From the NCBI GenBank assembly GCA_012799365.1, contig JAAZLJ010000060.1, positions 1 to 39,078 of the forward strand: a stretch of DNA of 39,078 bases, written 5' to 3'. Below, in pieces: positions 1 to 8,124 of this stretch (positions within the stretch are counted from its first letter, which is position 1; every line of letters begins with the position of its first letter). The translations under genes and the position numbers were made by a program. The DNA is from Syntrophomonadaceae bacterium. Its GTDB lineage: Bacteria > Bacillota > Syntrophomonadia > Syntrophomonadales > Syntrophothermaceae. The notes under the pieces are model-generated. The model was not told the origin of the DNA and searched no databases. It saw only the letters and a list, made by a program, of their open reading frames with translations.

Positions 1-316
1 GGGGGATACTGCCGATAATCCAACCATCTACATCAGCCAGGAGAACCCGAAAACCAGAACCCCTGAGGGCAGCGTAAGTTGCCTCCATAACAGGATAAAT
101 TGTGGTCAGGAGTTCGGCCTGCCCATCGGTTAATTTTCCTATGCCGGGTGCCCCGGGATCAATTATATGCCGATATGGATCGACGCCGGTCTCTCGTGCT
201 CTCTGCCAGGATTCAAATATCTCACGCTGCAGGCCAGTATAAGGCCCCTTACCGAAAGTAACAAAGTCCTTCCAGTGTGAAAACAAGTTTTCCGGCACTT
301 GCTCCGATCCTTTCAT
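1..316 (-). CDS. Sigma-54-dependent activator, N-terminal part (partial)
   Basis: The minus strand is open from an ATG at 316 to the window edge, giving 105 residues with no stop. The N-terminal half contains EIFESWQRARETGVDP, which resembles the SWxRC...GVDP signature at the start of AcoR-type sigma-54 activators. The following residues (TTIYPVMEATYAALRGSGF, then LLADVDGWIIGS) look like the beginning of the GAF-type sensor domain of those proteins. The AAA+ and HTH domains would lie outside the window. The start is uncertain: a GTG at 328 in the same frame has AGAGGA just upstream, whereas the ATG at 316 is preceded only by AAGG directly against it. The target genes cannot be seen. Family assignment rests on recognised motifs and is fairly confident; the ligand is unknown. 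Confidence 0.6.
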   Translation of the reverse strand, partial: MKGSEQVPENLFSHWKDFVTFGKGPYTGLQREIFESWQRARETGVDPYRHIIDPGAPGIGKLTDGQAELLTTIYPVMEATYAALRGSGFRVLLADVDGWIIGSIP

Positions 317-687
317 CCTTAATACCACTCCATCCTCTTCAATAATTAAGGGTTTACAGTCCCGGCCCGGGGAGAATCTCGGAATTGATCCCGGGAATTT
401 ACCACGAATTCACTTTGAGCAAAGTATTGTTGCATTACATACACCATGCAGCGCGGTAAATCCCAGGTGACTATCTTCACATGCATAATTATATCATGTT
501 TTCTGTTGGTAACAGGAGATATTAAAAGCAGACAAAAGCCCAATCCATGGCAATTGTCTAAACAGATAAGGCATGCCGTGGTAAAATGCGTATTAACCAG
601 TTAATTACGGAAGGATATTTAGTAGTCAGCGTCTGTGGTTACAGTTTACAGTGCAGGTGGAACATAAATAAAGGGGGTTGAATCACG
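317..687. other. Intergenic region, no gene recognised
   Basis: This 371-base stretch separates two divergent genes. A 65-codon minus-strand frame at 346-543 has no recognisable motif or convincing ribosome site and was not accepted. GC-rich inverted stretches of CCCGGG type lie around 360-395. No convincing promoter pair, tRNA or riboswitch was found. Confidence 0.4.
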
Positions 688-1428
688 GTGAGAAAATTCG
701 GTTGGCAGTTTAATCTTGCTCTACTGTTAATAGCAAGCTCGGTGCTGGTCTATGTCTTTTACTATGTTGTCTTTCGCGATGCTGATTTTATGGCGCAAAC
801 CGGTATTCTGGATCTGGGGTTTTTACCGATTTCCGTGTTGCTGGTCACCTTGGTGCTGGATGGGCTGATGAGCCGCAGGGAAAAGCTGGCACGGCTTAAC
901 AAACTGAACATGGTCATCGGTGTCTTTTTCAGCGAAGTTGGTACGGATCTTGTAGAGGTGTTATCCCGGTTTTCTTCCGCAGCTGAACTGAAAAAGGAGC
1001 TGGCTAACATCAGGGAGTGGTCACTGGACGATTTTGACCAGGGGATTAGAAGAGTCAAGAATTATGACATGGATATCGATCTGCGCCCGGGAGATTTACA
1101 GGCGCTCAAGGAAAGGTTGGTAGAGATGCGGGATTTCCTGCTGCGGCTGCTGGAAAACCCTACTCTACTGGAACATGAGTCTTTCACCGAGCTTTTATGG
1201 GCGGTCTTTCACCTGGTCGAGGAACTGCGCTATCGTCCACAGCTGCTCAATATGCGGAAAGCCGACCATCGGCATCTGGTGCAGGATGTAGAGAGGGTTT
1301 ATGCCCTGCTCATTATCCAGTGGTTGGAGTATATGAAACACCTGAAGATTAATTATGAATACATGTTTTCCCTGGATGTACGGATTAATCCCTTCGATTC
1401 CGAAGCTCACCCCGAGGTAGGGGTGTAG
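688..1428 (+). CDS. Hypothetical membrane protein with two N-terminal TM helices
   Basis: This 246-residue protein starts at GTG 688, with AAGGGGG about ten bases upstream. Two hydrophobic segments lie at residues 8-30 and 41-57. The first is preceded by RKFGW, which suggests an N-in hairpin. The rest (about 60-240) is charged, rich in Leu and Glu and predicted to be helical. It has no Cys cluster, ATPase motif or enzyme signature I recognise. Its shape is that of a small membrane-anchored helical domain facing the cytoplasm, possibly oligomeric. It stands alone: the next gene ends tail to tail only 8 bp away on the other strand. No function is assigned. Confidence 0.7.
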   Translation: MRKFGWQFNLALLLIASSVLVYVFYYVVFRDADFMAQTGILDLGFLPISVLLVTLVLDGLMSRREKLARLNKLNMVIGVFFSEVGTDLVEVLSRFSSAAELKKELANIREWSLDDFDQGIRRVKNYDMDIDLRPGDLQALKERLVEMRDFLLRLLENPTLLEHESFTELLWAVFHLVEELRYRPQLLNMRKADHRHLVQDVERVYALLIIQWLEYMKHLKINYEYMFSLDVRINPFDSEAHPEVGV

Positions 1429-1436
1429 GTTTCGGG

Positions 1437-2204
1437 TTATCGAGCCATCAGTACCTTGCTCAGGAAGGCCCTGGTTCTTTCGTGTTCTGGTTTCAGCAGC
1501 ACTTCCTCCGCAGAGCCCTGTTCGACAATCACACCTTCGTCCATGAACAGGACCCGGTCAGCCACTTCGCGGGCAAATCCGATTTCGTGGGTTACCACAA
1601 TCATGGTCATATGTTCTGAAGCCAGGTCTTTCATGACCTGCAGCACTTCGCCGGTTAGTTCTGGATCCAGGGCGGAAGTTGGTTCATCGAAGCACATGAT
1701 ATCCGGCTCCATAGCCAGAGCGCGGGCAATAGCTACCCGCTGTTGTTGTCCACCTGATAATTGAAAGGGGTAATTATCAACCTTATCGGCCAGGCCTACC
1801 TTATCCAGCAGCGCCAGGGCGGATTTTTCCGCCTCCACCGGGCGGAGCTTTTGCACCAGCACTGGTGCCAGCATCAGGTTTTCCCGTACTGATTTGTGAG
1901 GGAAAAGGTTAAAATTCTGAAACACCATTCCCATTTTGCGTTTGATGCGGGCCAGTTCTTTTTCACTGCGATAGCTTGGTGTATTACCCGGTCCGTTCTC
2001 TACCATAAATTCTCCCTGAATTTCAATGGTGCCCCCATCGACCTTTTCCAGGTTATTCAGGCAGCGTAAGAACGTACTTTTTCCTGAACCTGAGGGGCCG
2101 ATGATGGCCACCACCTCGCCTTTTTTGACCTGCAGTGAAATGCCGCGTAGAACGCGGACATCCTTAAAACTTTTATATATATCCAATGCTTGCAGTATAT
2201 ACAT
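1437..2204 (-). CDS. glnQ: Polar amino-acid ABC importer, ATP-binding protein
   Basis: This ATPase (255 residues) would power a GlnHPQ-type amino-acid importer. Walker A is GPSGSGKST at residues 36-44, the signature LSGGQ at 149-153, and Walker B with the D-loop is in [13 protein letters not shown]-loop (FQNFNLF) lies near 95-101. An in-frame extension to 2249 exists, but the ATG at 2204 begins the family's usual N-terminus and has AGGGGTGG just upstream, so it is preferred. The stretch between residues 64 and 88 is somewhat longer than in typical GlnQ. It is the last gene of a minus-strand operon and begins 11 bp after the permease stop. The symbol denotes the family; glutamine specificity is not shown. 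Confidence 0.9.
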   Translation of the reverse strand: MYILQALDIYKSFKDVRVLRGISLQVKKGEVVAIIGPSGSGKSTFLRCLNNLEKVDGGTIEIQGEFMVENGPGNTPSYRSEKELARIKRKMGMVFQNFNLFPHKSVRENLMLAPVLVQKLRPVEAEKSALALLDKVGLADKVDNYPFQLSGGQQQRVAIARALAMEPDIMCFDEPTSALDPELTGEVLQVMKDLASEHMTMIVVTHEIGFAREVADRVLFMDEGVIVEQGSAEEVLLKPEHERTRAFLSKVLMAR

Positions 2205-2215
2205 GGTTTCCACCC

Positions 2216-2857
2216 CTAGCCATAGTAATCGTACTTTTTCTCCAGCCACTTGAAAAATTGTTGAATCAAACCGGTCATAATCAGATAGAAGACTGCGGCT
2301 ACCAGGAAGGGAGTACCGGAAAAATCCCGCACCGCCGCAGTTTTAGCCACCCGCAGCAGTTCACTGACCCCGATGGCGTAGATAAGAGCGGTATCTTTAA
2401 TGAGGTTGATGACTTCGTTACTGGTAGGCGGCAGAACCACCTTGAACATCTGGGGCAGGATGATTCTGGTCATGGTCTGAAAACGGTTCAGGCCCAGCAC
2501 ATGTGCAGCTTCGTACTGCCCGCGGTCAATGGACTGAATGCCGCCCCGATAGATTTCGGTATAGTAAGCGGAATAGTTCAAAACAAAAGCCAGCACCGCG
2601 GCGGTGAAACGTTCCAGTCTGATTCCGGCAATAAGCAGTCCGTAGTACATAAACAGGAGCTGCAGTAACAGGGGGGTACCCCGGAACAGCCAGACATAAA
2701 GCTGCATTAATAGGTTCAAAGGCTTGAAGCGGGACATGCGGGCTATGGCCCCGACCACCCCGAGGGGCAGGGACATTATCAGAGTAAGGAAAAAAAGCTT
2801 CAAAGTGATGGTGGTTCCGGCCAGCATGGCTGGCAGGAGCGACAATAAATATTCCAT
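2216..2857 (-). CDS. glnP: Polar amino-acid ABC importer, permease
   Basis: The permease has 214 residues and the HisM/GlnP-type EAA loop, seen as [21 protein letters not shown], followed by [16 protein letters not shown]. There are about five hydrophobic helices, beginning [20 protein letters not shown]. The longest frame starts at 2929, but the ATG at 2857 has AAGGGG six bases upstream and gives the normal short N-terminus. In this family the permease usually homodimerises and pairs with one ATPase, and only one permease gene is present here. It lies between the binding-protein and ATPase genes. A stable hairpin in the gap upstream may set its level below that of the binding protein. Confidence 0.9.
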   Translation of the reverse strand: MEYLLSLLPAMLAGTTITLKLFFLTLIMSLPLGVVGAIARMSRFKPLNLLMQLYVWLFRGTPLLLQLLFMYYGLLIAGIRLERFTAAVLAFVLNYSAYYTEIYRGGIQSIDRGQYEAAHVLGLNRFQTMTRIILPQMFKVVLPPTSNEVINLIKDTALIYAIGVSELLRVAKTAAVRDFSGTPFLVAAVFYLIMTGLIQQFFKWLEKKYDYYG

Positions 2858-2953
2858 GATAAACCCCTTTGTTACGATGTTTATTCCATAAAAGACGCCC
2901 ATGGACGGAGATGTCACCAAGAGCAGCATGAAAACAACCGGCAGGGCACAAAT

Positions 2954-2984
2954 ACAGGCTAACGGCCGTACGCCATTAGCCTGT
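2954..2984 (-). promoter_or_regulatory. Intercistronic stem-loop between binding protein and permease genes
   Basis: The arms ACAGGCTAAYGG pair over 12 bp (one position is G-T or A-C depending on strand) around a seven-base loop. No T-run follows on the minus strand, so this is not a standard terminator. Such hairpins after a binding-protein gene commonly protect the upstream mRNA or attenuate read-through. That role is inferred from position. Confidence 0.6.
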
Positions 2985-3015
2985 CAGAGCACATCTTATG
3001 GTAGTCTTCTCTATG

Positions 3016-3855
3016 TTATATGGTGATATTTTCACCGAACCATTTCTGGGAGATCTCGGCTGCGGTACCGTCGGCTTTCATAGCATCCAAAGCTTTGTCC
3101 AATTCCTGGAGGAAAGCCTTATCGGTTTGCCTTACGCCCACACCGAATTGTTCTTTGCCGAAATTATCCTCTAGTATTTGATAAGTATCCGGTTTTTTGG
3201 AGATATACCATTTCCCTACAACTTCATCTACTACCACTGCGTCTAATCTACCTGCGCTGAGATCCAGCAGGGCTTCGTCATTACTGGTGAATTCAACCAT
3301 GTCTTTGAAAGACTCATAGATTTCTGGCTCGGCCTTAACTGCTTTTACTGCACTGCTGGCGTTTTGAATGCCTATAGTTTTGCCTGCCAGGTCTTTTTTG
3401 TTAGCAATAGGGGAACCCTTCTGTACCACAATGATCTGCTTATCTTCTATATACGGTTTGGTAAAGGCGATCTTAGCTTTCCGTTCTTCGGTAATGGTAA
3501 GACCATTCCATATAACATCCACATTGCCGCCGTTGAGTTCTTCGATGATGGTATCCCAGATGACCGGTTGAAATTGTACCTCGACCCCCATGCGCTGAGC
3601 AACTTCTTTGGCCAGGTCGATGTCAAAACCTACGATGTCATTGGTACCTTTCTCTCTGAAACCCATGGGGGGAAAGGCGTCATCCAATCCTACGACGAAG
3701 TGACCCTTGTCCTGGATGTCCTGCCAGGAGGTATCTTCCACCGCCGGGGTCTGGGTATCTTCACCCGGCTCTTCCGGAGCCTGAGAACTGCAGCCTGCCA
3801 GTACCAGGGTTAAGGAAAAGCATAACAATAGAATCAGTGCCAGTTTTCTTTTCAA
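3016..3855 (-). CDS. Amino-acid ABC importer, substrate-binding lipoprotein
   Basis: This is a family 3 solute-binding protein of 279 residues. It has a lipoprotein signal peptide: KRK, a hydrophobic core, and lipobox LAGC with Cys22. The mature domain shows the family pattern: FVVGLDDAFPPMGF, then DIVGFDIDLAKEVAQRMG, WDTIIEELNGGNVD, and ITEERK. The start is TTG at 3855, supported by GGGGAGG about eight bases upstream. It is the first gene of the operon and would deliver a polar amino acid (Gln, His, Arg or cystine class) to the permease encoded by 2216-2857. Exact specificity cannot be read from sequence. A candidate promoter lies at 3901-3929. Confidence 0.93.
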   Translation of the reverse strand: MKRKLALILLLCFSLTLVLAGCSSQAPEEPGEDTQTPAVEDTSWQDIQDKGHFVVGLDDAFPPMGFREKGTNDIVGFDIDLAKEVAQRMGVEVQFQPVIWDTIIEELNGGNVDVIWNGLTITEERKAKIAFTKPYIEDKQIIVVQKGSPIANKKDLAGKTIGIQNASSAVKAVKAEPEIYESFKDMVEFTSNDEALLDLSAGRLDAVVVDEVVGKWYISKKPDTYQILEDNFGKEQFGVGVRQTDKAFLQELDKALDAMKADGTAAEISQKWFGENITI

Positions 3856-3900
3856 TTACAAAACCTCCCCAAGTAAATTGTGTTTATACTATACTACTAT

Positions 3901-3929
3901 ATTCTACACTAATCGTTTAACCAGGTAAA
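3901..3929 (-). promoter_or_regulatory. Candidate sigma-A promoter of the amino-acid importer
   Basis: On the minus strand TTTACC and TAGAAT are separated by 17 bases, placing a start site about 40 bases before the TTG codon of the binding protein. The short inverted repeat GTTTA/TAAAC overlaps the -35 element and could be an operator. Prediction only. Confidence 0.45.
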
Positions 3930-4106
3930 CACGATGAAGCCATAATGTACTGATAATGGGCTGTGGCAAACAGTTTTCTTTCTTCTTGCAGCAGCCTGTA
4001 CTCAAAGAAATTAATGGCGAATTATGGCTCATACTGGCGGGACAATGCCGTGATATAATCAAAATGTCTTGATATGGCTGAATCCAGGAATGGGGAGAGA
4101 TACAGC

Positions 4107-5525
4107 GTGGTCTGGGATGGGAATTCCATCAGAAACAGCCGGAATCTGAAATATTTAAGAGCTTTCGGGGTAGTGGCCACCATAGTGGCGGGGGCGGTTT
4201 TATTTGTATACCTGTTTGGGGCCATGGTGGTAGACATTGAAGGGCTGGCAGTGCGGGTGACGGTGGTCCCGGTCGGTCAGGGCGAGACGGTGGTTGAGCT
4301 GCCTCCTTTTGGCTGCATATCTGCAGATACTCATAGCGGGCCGGTACTCGTTAAGCTGAGGCTGGAGAAGGTCGAAACCGATGTTATTACGAAGGCACTT
4401 GCAACTGGTACCAGCCATCAGGATATTATAGAAGACGTACAAATAAGGGCTCAGGTTTGGTTAAAGACCTTCGTGGTTCGGCAGATGGCCCTGGGCGCTC
4501 TGGGGGCCCTGGTTCTGGTAGTGCTCGTCTGGCGTCCACGCCGGTGGCCGGTTCTTCTGGGGACCGTTCTGACCGGGGCTCTGGTAGTGGGGCTGGCGCT
4601 GGTGGGCACAGTTATGACTTACGATGTAGAAGCCTTTCGCGAGCCCCAGTATGAAGGAGCCATAGCTATGGCTCCCGATGCGGTTCGGATAGCGGACCGT
4701 TCTCTGACCAATCTCAGTGAAATAAAAGGCCAGGCCGATCTGGTGGTATCCAGCATCAAGTCGTTGTTTACCAGTATGGAGAGTATAACTGTGTTGAGTA
4801 ACCCGCAGCAGCAAGGCGAAGTGCGCAAAATATTGCTGATCAGTGATTTACACTCCAATCCGTTAGGGGTACAGTTAACCAGAACCATAGCCCAGAAGTT
4901 TAACGTTGACGGTATCATAAATGCCGGTGACTTAACTGACTTCGGTTCCCCACTGGAAACCCGATTTGTGGAGGAGATGCGGGGATTAGGGGTGCGGCAG
5001 ATTTTTGTGGCTGGTAACCACGATACCCCGGAGGTAACGAAGTTTATGGCCGGGATGCCGCAGACCGTGGTATTGGATCGGCAGGGAACGGAAGTAGGGG
5101 GTATCCGGGTGGTGGGAGCAGCTGACTCGCTGTCCTTTTCACCCGACCCTGGGGCCGACGGGGAGGAAGTGATAGCCGAGGATCAGATTCAGGCCATAGA
5201 ACACTGGCTCCAGGAGCAGGAACGTCCTGATATCCTGGTGGTTCACCGGCCAAATCTGGCCCGTCGATTGGCAGCCTATGCATCGCTGGTCGTGACCGGG
5301 CATACCCACCAGCAATCGCTAACTGAATACGGGGAAGCGATTATTATTAATCCGGGCAGTACTGGAGCGGCTGGCATTCGCGGTTTATATTCGGAAGATG
5401 CGGTTTACTCTGCGGTTATCCTGCATTACAGTCCTGATATCGGGCCGGTAGCTGCCGATCTTATTAAGTATGATCCCGTATCCAAACAGTTTTCCCTGGA
5501 GCGCCGCTTGCTCGGTAACCAGTGA
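4107..5525 (+). CDS. Membrane-tethered calcineurin-like metallophosphoesterase
   Basis: The C-terminal half is a metallophosphoesterase with the full metal-ligand set: SDLHSN (Asp near residue 247), NAGDLTD, GNHDTPE (about 302-308), VVHRP and GHTHQQ (about 398-403). Before it lie TM1 (about 19-41), an 80-residue extracytoplasmic segment, TM2 (about 126-143), a positive loop WRPRRWP and TM3 (about 149-171). By the positive-inside rule the catalytic domain is placed outside the membrane. A longer ATG start at 4074 lacks a ribosome site. GTG 4107 has GGGGAGA at proper distance, and a TATAAT at 4054-4059 would leave the ATG almost leaderless, so GTG is preferred. The substrate (nucleotide, phospholipid or wall phosphate) is unknown. 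It appears monocistronic. Confidence 0.85.
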   Translation: MVWDGNSIRNSRNLKYLRAFGVVATIVAGAVLFVYLFGAMVVDIEGLAVRVTVVPVGQGETVVELPPFGCISADTHSGPVLVKLRLEKVETDVITKALATGTSHQDIIEDVQIRAQVWLKTFVVRQMALGALGALVLVVLVWRPRRWPVLLGTVLTGALVVGLALVGTVMTYDVEAFREPQYEGAIAMAPDAVRIADRSLTNLSEIKGQADLVVSSIKSLFTSMESITVLSNPQQQGEVRKILLISDLHSNPLGVQLTRTIAQKFNVDGIINAGDLTDFGSPLETRFVEEMRGLGVRQIFVAGNHDTPEVTKFMAGMPQTVVLDRQGTEVGGIRVVGAADSLSFSPDPGADGEEVIAEDQIQAIEHWLQEQERPDILVVHRPNLARRLAAYASLVVTGHTHQQSLTEYGEAIIINPGSTGAAGIRGLYSEDAVYSAVILHYSPDIGPVAADLIKYDPVSKQFSLERRLLGNQ

Positions 5526-5615
5526 GGCACGAAGCCAAGGGCTATTTCTTGACAGGGATAAAAGTGTTATGATCAATTTTTAGTATCTGTTTACCTCAGG
5601 AGGATTGGCGGTTAA

Positions 5616-6275
5616 ATGTTTAAGTTTGAAGATATAACCTATCATTTTGATGGTGGAGATCGGACTATTCAGGTATCAGGGGCAGTGGAGGAGGGCGGGG
5701 CCCTGGCTCTACGGGGTCCGTCAGGAGCGGGGAAGTCTACGGTTCTACGCATCCTGGCCCGCCTGCTGCAGCCGGTGCAGGGAACGGTGATTTTCCAGGG
5801 GCGGGATTGGTATTCTATATCCCCAATGACCTGGCGGCGGCGGGTGCACTACCTGCCGCAGAGGCCGGTGATGTTCTCCGGGTCGGTTCTGGATAACCTG
5901 AAGCGTCCTTTCGAGTTGGTGATCTTGAAAAACCAGGAGTTTGACCAGGGGCGGGCGGAACGATTGCTCAGGGAGACGGGGTTGTCCCTGGAGATGATGC
6001 ATCAGGATGCTCATACTCTTTCCGGGGGTGAAATGGCGCGGGTAGCTCTGGTGAGGGCTATGTTGGTGGAACCCGAGGTGCTGCTCCTGGATGAGCCCAC
6101 TGCTTTTTTGGATGAGGGAGCGGAGCGGTTGGTTTTATCCTTGCTCATCGAATGGCTGCAGGAACGGTCGGGTCGGGCCCTGATCATCGTCTCTCACTCA
6201 GAGGATGAACTCAATATTTTCCCGTCGTTACAGGTGGTAGATATCGCAACTATAAACCGCGAGGGGGTAGTGTAG
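5616..6275 (+). CDS. fetA: FetA-type ABC exporter ATPase
   Basis: This short 219-residue ATPase has Walker A GPSGAGKST (34-42), the signature LSGGEMARVAL near 135, and Walker B in LLLDEPTAFLDEG near 156. An H-loop follows in IIVSHSEDE. The compact size and the partner gene match the FetAB (YbbL/YbbM) family, implicated in E. coli in iron export under oxidative stress. The ATG has AGGAGG 13 bases upstream. The stop codon is immediately followed by the ATG of the permease gene, so translation is probably coupled. Metal specificity is inherited from the family name and is not shown here. Confidence 0.85.
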   Translation: MFKFEDITYHFDGGDRTIQVSGAVEEGGALALRGPSGAGKSTVLRILARLLQPVQGTVIFQGRDWYSISPMTWRRRVHYLPQRPVMFSGSVLDNLKRPFELVILKNQEFDQGRAERLLRETGLSLEMMHQDAHTLSGGEMARVALVRAMLVEPEVLLLDEPTAFLDEGAERLVLSLLIEWLQERSGRALIIVSHSEDELNIFPSLQVVDIATINREGVV

Positions 6276-7076
6276 ATGGAGCACGGGATTATACCGATTT
6301 CCAACTGGCAGTTGGCCCTGAGTGTGGTTCTGGTATTGCTGGCGGGAATGGTTTCTGCCTTTCTCAAGTTGGGCCTGTTGAAATCGTTGGCCTGGGGGAC
6401 AGTGCGGGCTTTTATCCAGCTAACCCTTATCGGTTATGTTCTGGCTTATATTTTTGAATGGAATAATCTATTTATTATAATACCCATCATATTTTTCATG
6501 TGTTTGGTGGCGGCCCGGGAGGCTACCCGCAGGGTTAATGAGCCGACCCAGCAGCCGATGCTGGTTTCTTTTATCAGTTTGAGTGCCAGTACCTTTTTGG
6601 TAGGATTGATTGTGGTGGGCCTGATCATTGGGCCGGACCCCTGGTACTCGGCCCGGGTTATGATTCCCATTTTTGGCATGATCTTGGGTAACTCCATGAA
6701 TGGTATCTCTCTGGCTTTAGACCGAATGTATGGCGAAATTCGGGCCCATGTCGATGAAGTAGAGGAATTGCTGTGTTTTGGGGCTACTCCCTGGGAAGCG
6801 GTACGGGATTTAGTGCGGAAGGCGGTTAAAGCAGGGATGACCCCGACCATTAACTCGTTGATGGTGGTGGGCCTGGTGAGCCTGCCGGGTATGATGACCG
6901 GTCAGATTCTGGCGGGAGCAGATCCACGGGAGGCGGTAAGGTACCAGATTGTAGTGATGGTGATGGTGGCCGCGGCGGTGGCTGTCGGATGTCTGCTTAT
7001 TGTAGGCCTGTCCTATCGCAAAGTATTCACCGAGGATCTGGCTCTGGTTACCGACATGCGCCGTAGTAACGGTTAA
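6276..7076 (+). CDS. fetB: FetB-type (UPF0014) ABC exporter permease
   Basis: A 266-residue integral membrane protein with about seven hydrophobic helices and the hallmarks of the UPF0014/FetB family: WGTVRAFIQLTLIGYVL near the N-terminus, MIPIFGMILGNSMNGISLALDRM in the middle, and LVSLPGMMTGQILAGADPREA in the last third. It directly abuts the ATPase gene (TAG then ATG, no gap), giving a complete two-gene exporter. Nothing in the sequence shows a dedicated regulator. A possible -35 TTGACA at 5549 upstream of the pair lacks a -10 element at proper distance. Confidence 0.88.
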   Translation: MEHGIIPISNWQLALSVVLVLLAGMVSAFLKLGLLKSLAWGTVRAFIQLTLIGYVLAYIFEWNNLFIIIPIIFFMCLVAAREATRRVNEPTQQPMLVSFISLSASTFLVGLIVVGLIIGPDPWYSARVMIPIFGMILGNSMNGISLALDRMYGEIRAHVDEVEELLCFGATPWEAVRDLVRKAVKAGMTPTINSLMVVGLVSLPGMMTGQILAGADPREAVRYQIVVMVMVAAAVAVGCLLIVGLSYRKVFTEDLALVTDMRRSNG

Positions 7077-7081
7077 AACAG

Positions 7082-7156
7082 ATCAACCTTTCCCTGCCTG
7101 AAACCTGCTTCAAGATGCCAAAATATTTTACCAAATGCATACAGAGAAAGGTTGAT
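7082..7156. repeat. 15-bp inverted repeats flanking a 45-base spacer
   Basis: The arms ATCAACCTTTCCCTG (7082-7096) and CAGAGAAAGGTTGAT (7142-7156) are complementary at 14 of 15 positions. They lie between two convergent genes, 5 bp after the fetB stop and 30 bp before the radical SAM stop. A large hairpin acting as a bidirectional terminator is possible, although no clean T-run follows. A tiny remnant of a mobile repeat is the alternative. Confidence 0.6.
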
Positions 7157-7186
7157 TTGGTGTTTCGCGTCCTGTGCTATAATTGA

Positions 7187-8062
7187 CTATAAGTGAGTGA
7201 TGGGTCCGGGTCGCAGTATTGATTCATCCAGGGTAAGAGCCTGTTCGATTCCCTGCAGCATATATTTCTGGTCGCGGGGGAGCAAACCGTTGACGTTACA
7301 GTAGTTGGAGATATGGTCACTGGTAACAATACTTCCGGGACAGTCCAGGTTTTCGATGAGCCAACGGGTTTCTCTCAGGGCCTGGTGGGGGGTAAGCAGT
7401 TGAAATTCGCCGTTCTGGTAATCTTCGTACAGGGGTGAATTCGGAACCGGTACATAGGTTCTGATGCGGATAAAGTCGGGGATGATCTGGTTCAGAGTAA
7501 GGGCACTGTTGATCGCATGTTGTTGGCTGAGTTCCAATCCGCCGACACCCACCAGGTAGTATTCACTGAGTTCGACACCGGCCTCTTTAAGCTTATTCCC
7601 GGCCTCGATTATGGCGGATGAGGTGGTTCCTTTGCGGATTTTAGCCAGAACTTCGTCATCACCGCTTTCCATACCCATATGGATGCGGCTGAGACCGGAT
7701 GCTTTTAATTCTTGTAGTTCAGCCTGGCTTTTCTTGTTCACAAAGCGTGCGGAACCGTAGACGGTTATTCGTTCGAGGTTGGGAAACAGCTGTCGGGCAT
7801 GGGTGAATATATCCACCAGGTCTCGAGTTTTCATGATGATGGTGTTACCGTCCGGAAAGAATATTGACCGGATCCAGTCGCCATAGAAAGAGTGGGCCAT
7901 TTGCAGATCTTCTTTGATCTCCTCTACTGGTCTGACTTTGAACTTAACTCCTTTATAAAGGGAGCAGAAGGTACAGCGATTGTGAGGGCAGCCGATGGTA
8001 GCCTGGATTAGCAGGCTGTGGGCTTCGCTCGGGGGCCGATATACCGTGCCTTCGTAGCGCAT
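7187..8062 (-). CDS. Radical SAM protein (COG1032-like)
   Basis: This 291-residue protein has a radical SAM core with a cysteine cluster at residues 25, 30 and 33 (CPHNRCTFC). The CX4CX2C spacing differs from the canonical CX3CX2C. Later motifs fit the TIM-barrel core: FFPDGNTIIM, ERITVYGSARF, SRIHMGMESGDDEVL (the GxES-type strand) and YYLVGVGG. It would bind a 4Fe-4S cluster and SAM; the substrate is unknown. No B12-binding, TRAM or other accessory domain is seen. The ATG has AAGGAGG eight bases upstream. It is divergent from the isochorismatase-fold gene, with 62 bp between the two starts. Confidence 0.85.
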   Translation of the reverse strand: MRYEGTVYRPPSEAHSLLIQATIGCPHNRCTFCSLYKGVKFKVRPVEEIKEDLQMAHSFYGDWIRSIFFPDGNTIIMKTRDLVDIFTHARQLFPNLERITVYGSARFVNKKSQAELQELKASGLSRIHMGMESGDDEVLAKIRKGTTSSAIIEAGNKLKEAGVELSEYYLVGVGGLELSQQHAINSALTLNQIIPDFIRIRTYVPVPNSPLYEDYQNGEFQLLTPHQALRETRWLIENLDCPGSIVTSDHISNYCNVNGLLPRDQKYMLQGIEQALTLDESILRPGPITHL

Positions 8063-8124
8063 AAATCATCCTCCTTCCAGACTCAGATTAGCAAATATAA
8101 AACATAAAAGAAAGAGGGATCAGC

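Noticed and set aside
346-543. 65-codon minus-strand frame upstream of the sigma-54 activator
   Set aside because: No recognisable motif and no proper ribosome site; high Cys and Met content typical of chance frames.
5549-5573. TTGACA and TATGAT as promoter for fetA
   Set aside because: The spacing is only 13 bases, too short for a sigma-A promoter; no better -10 at 16-18 bases.
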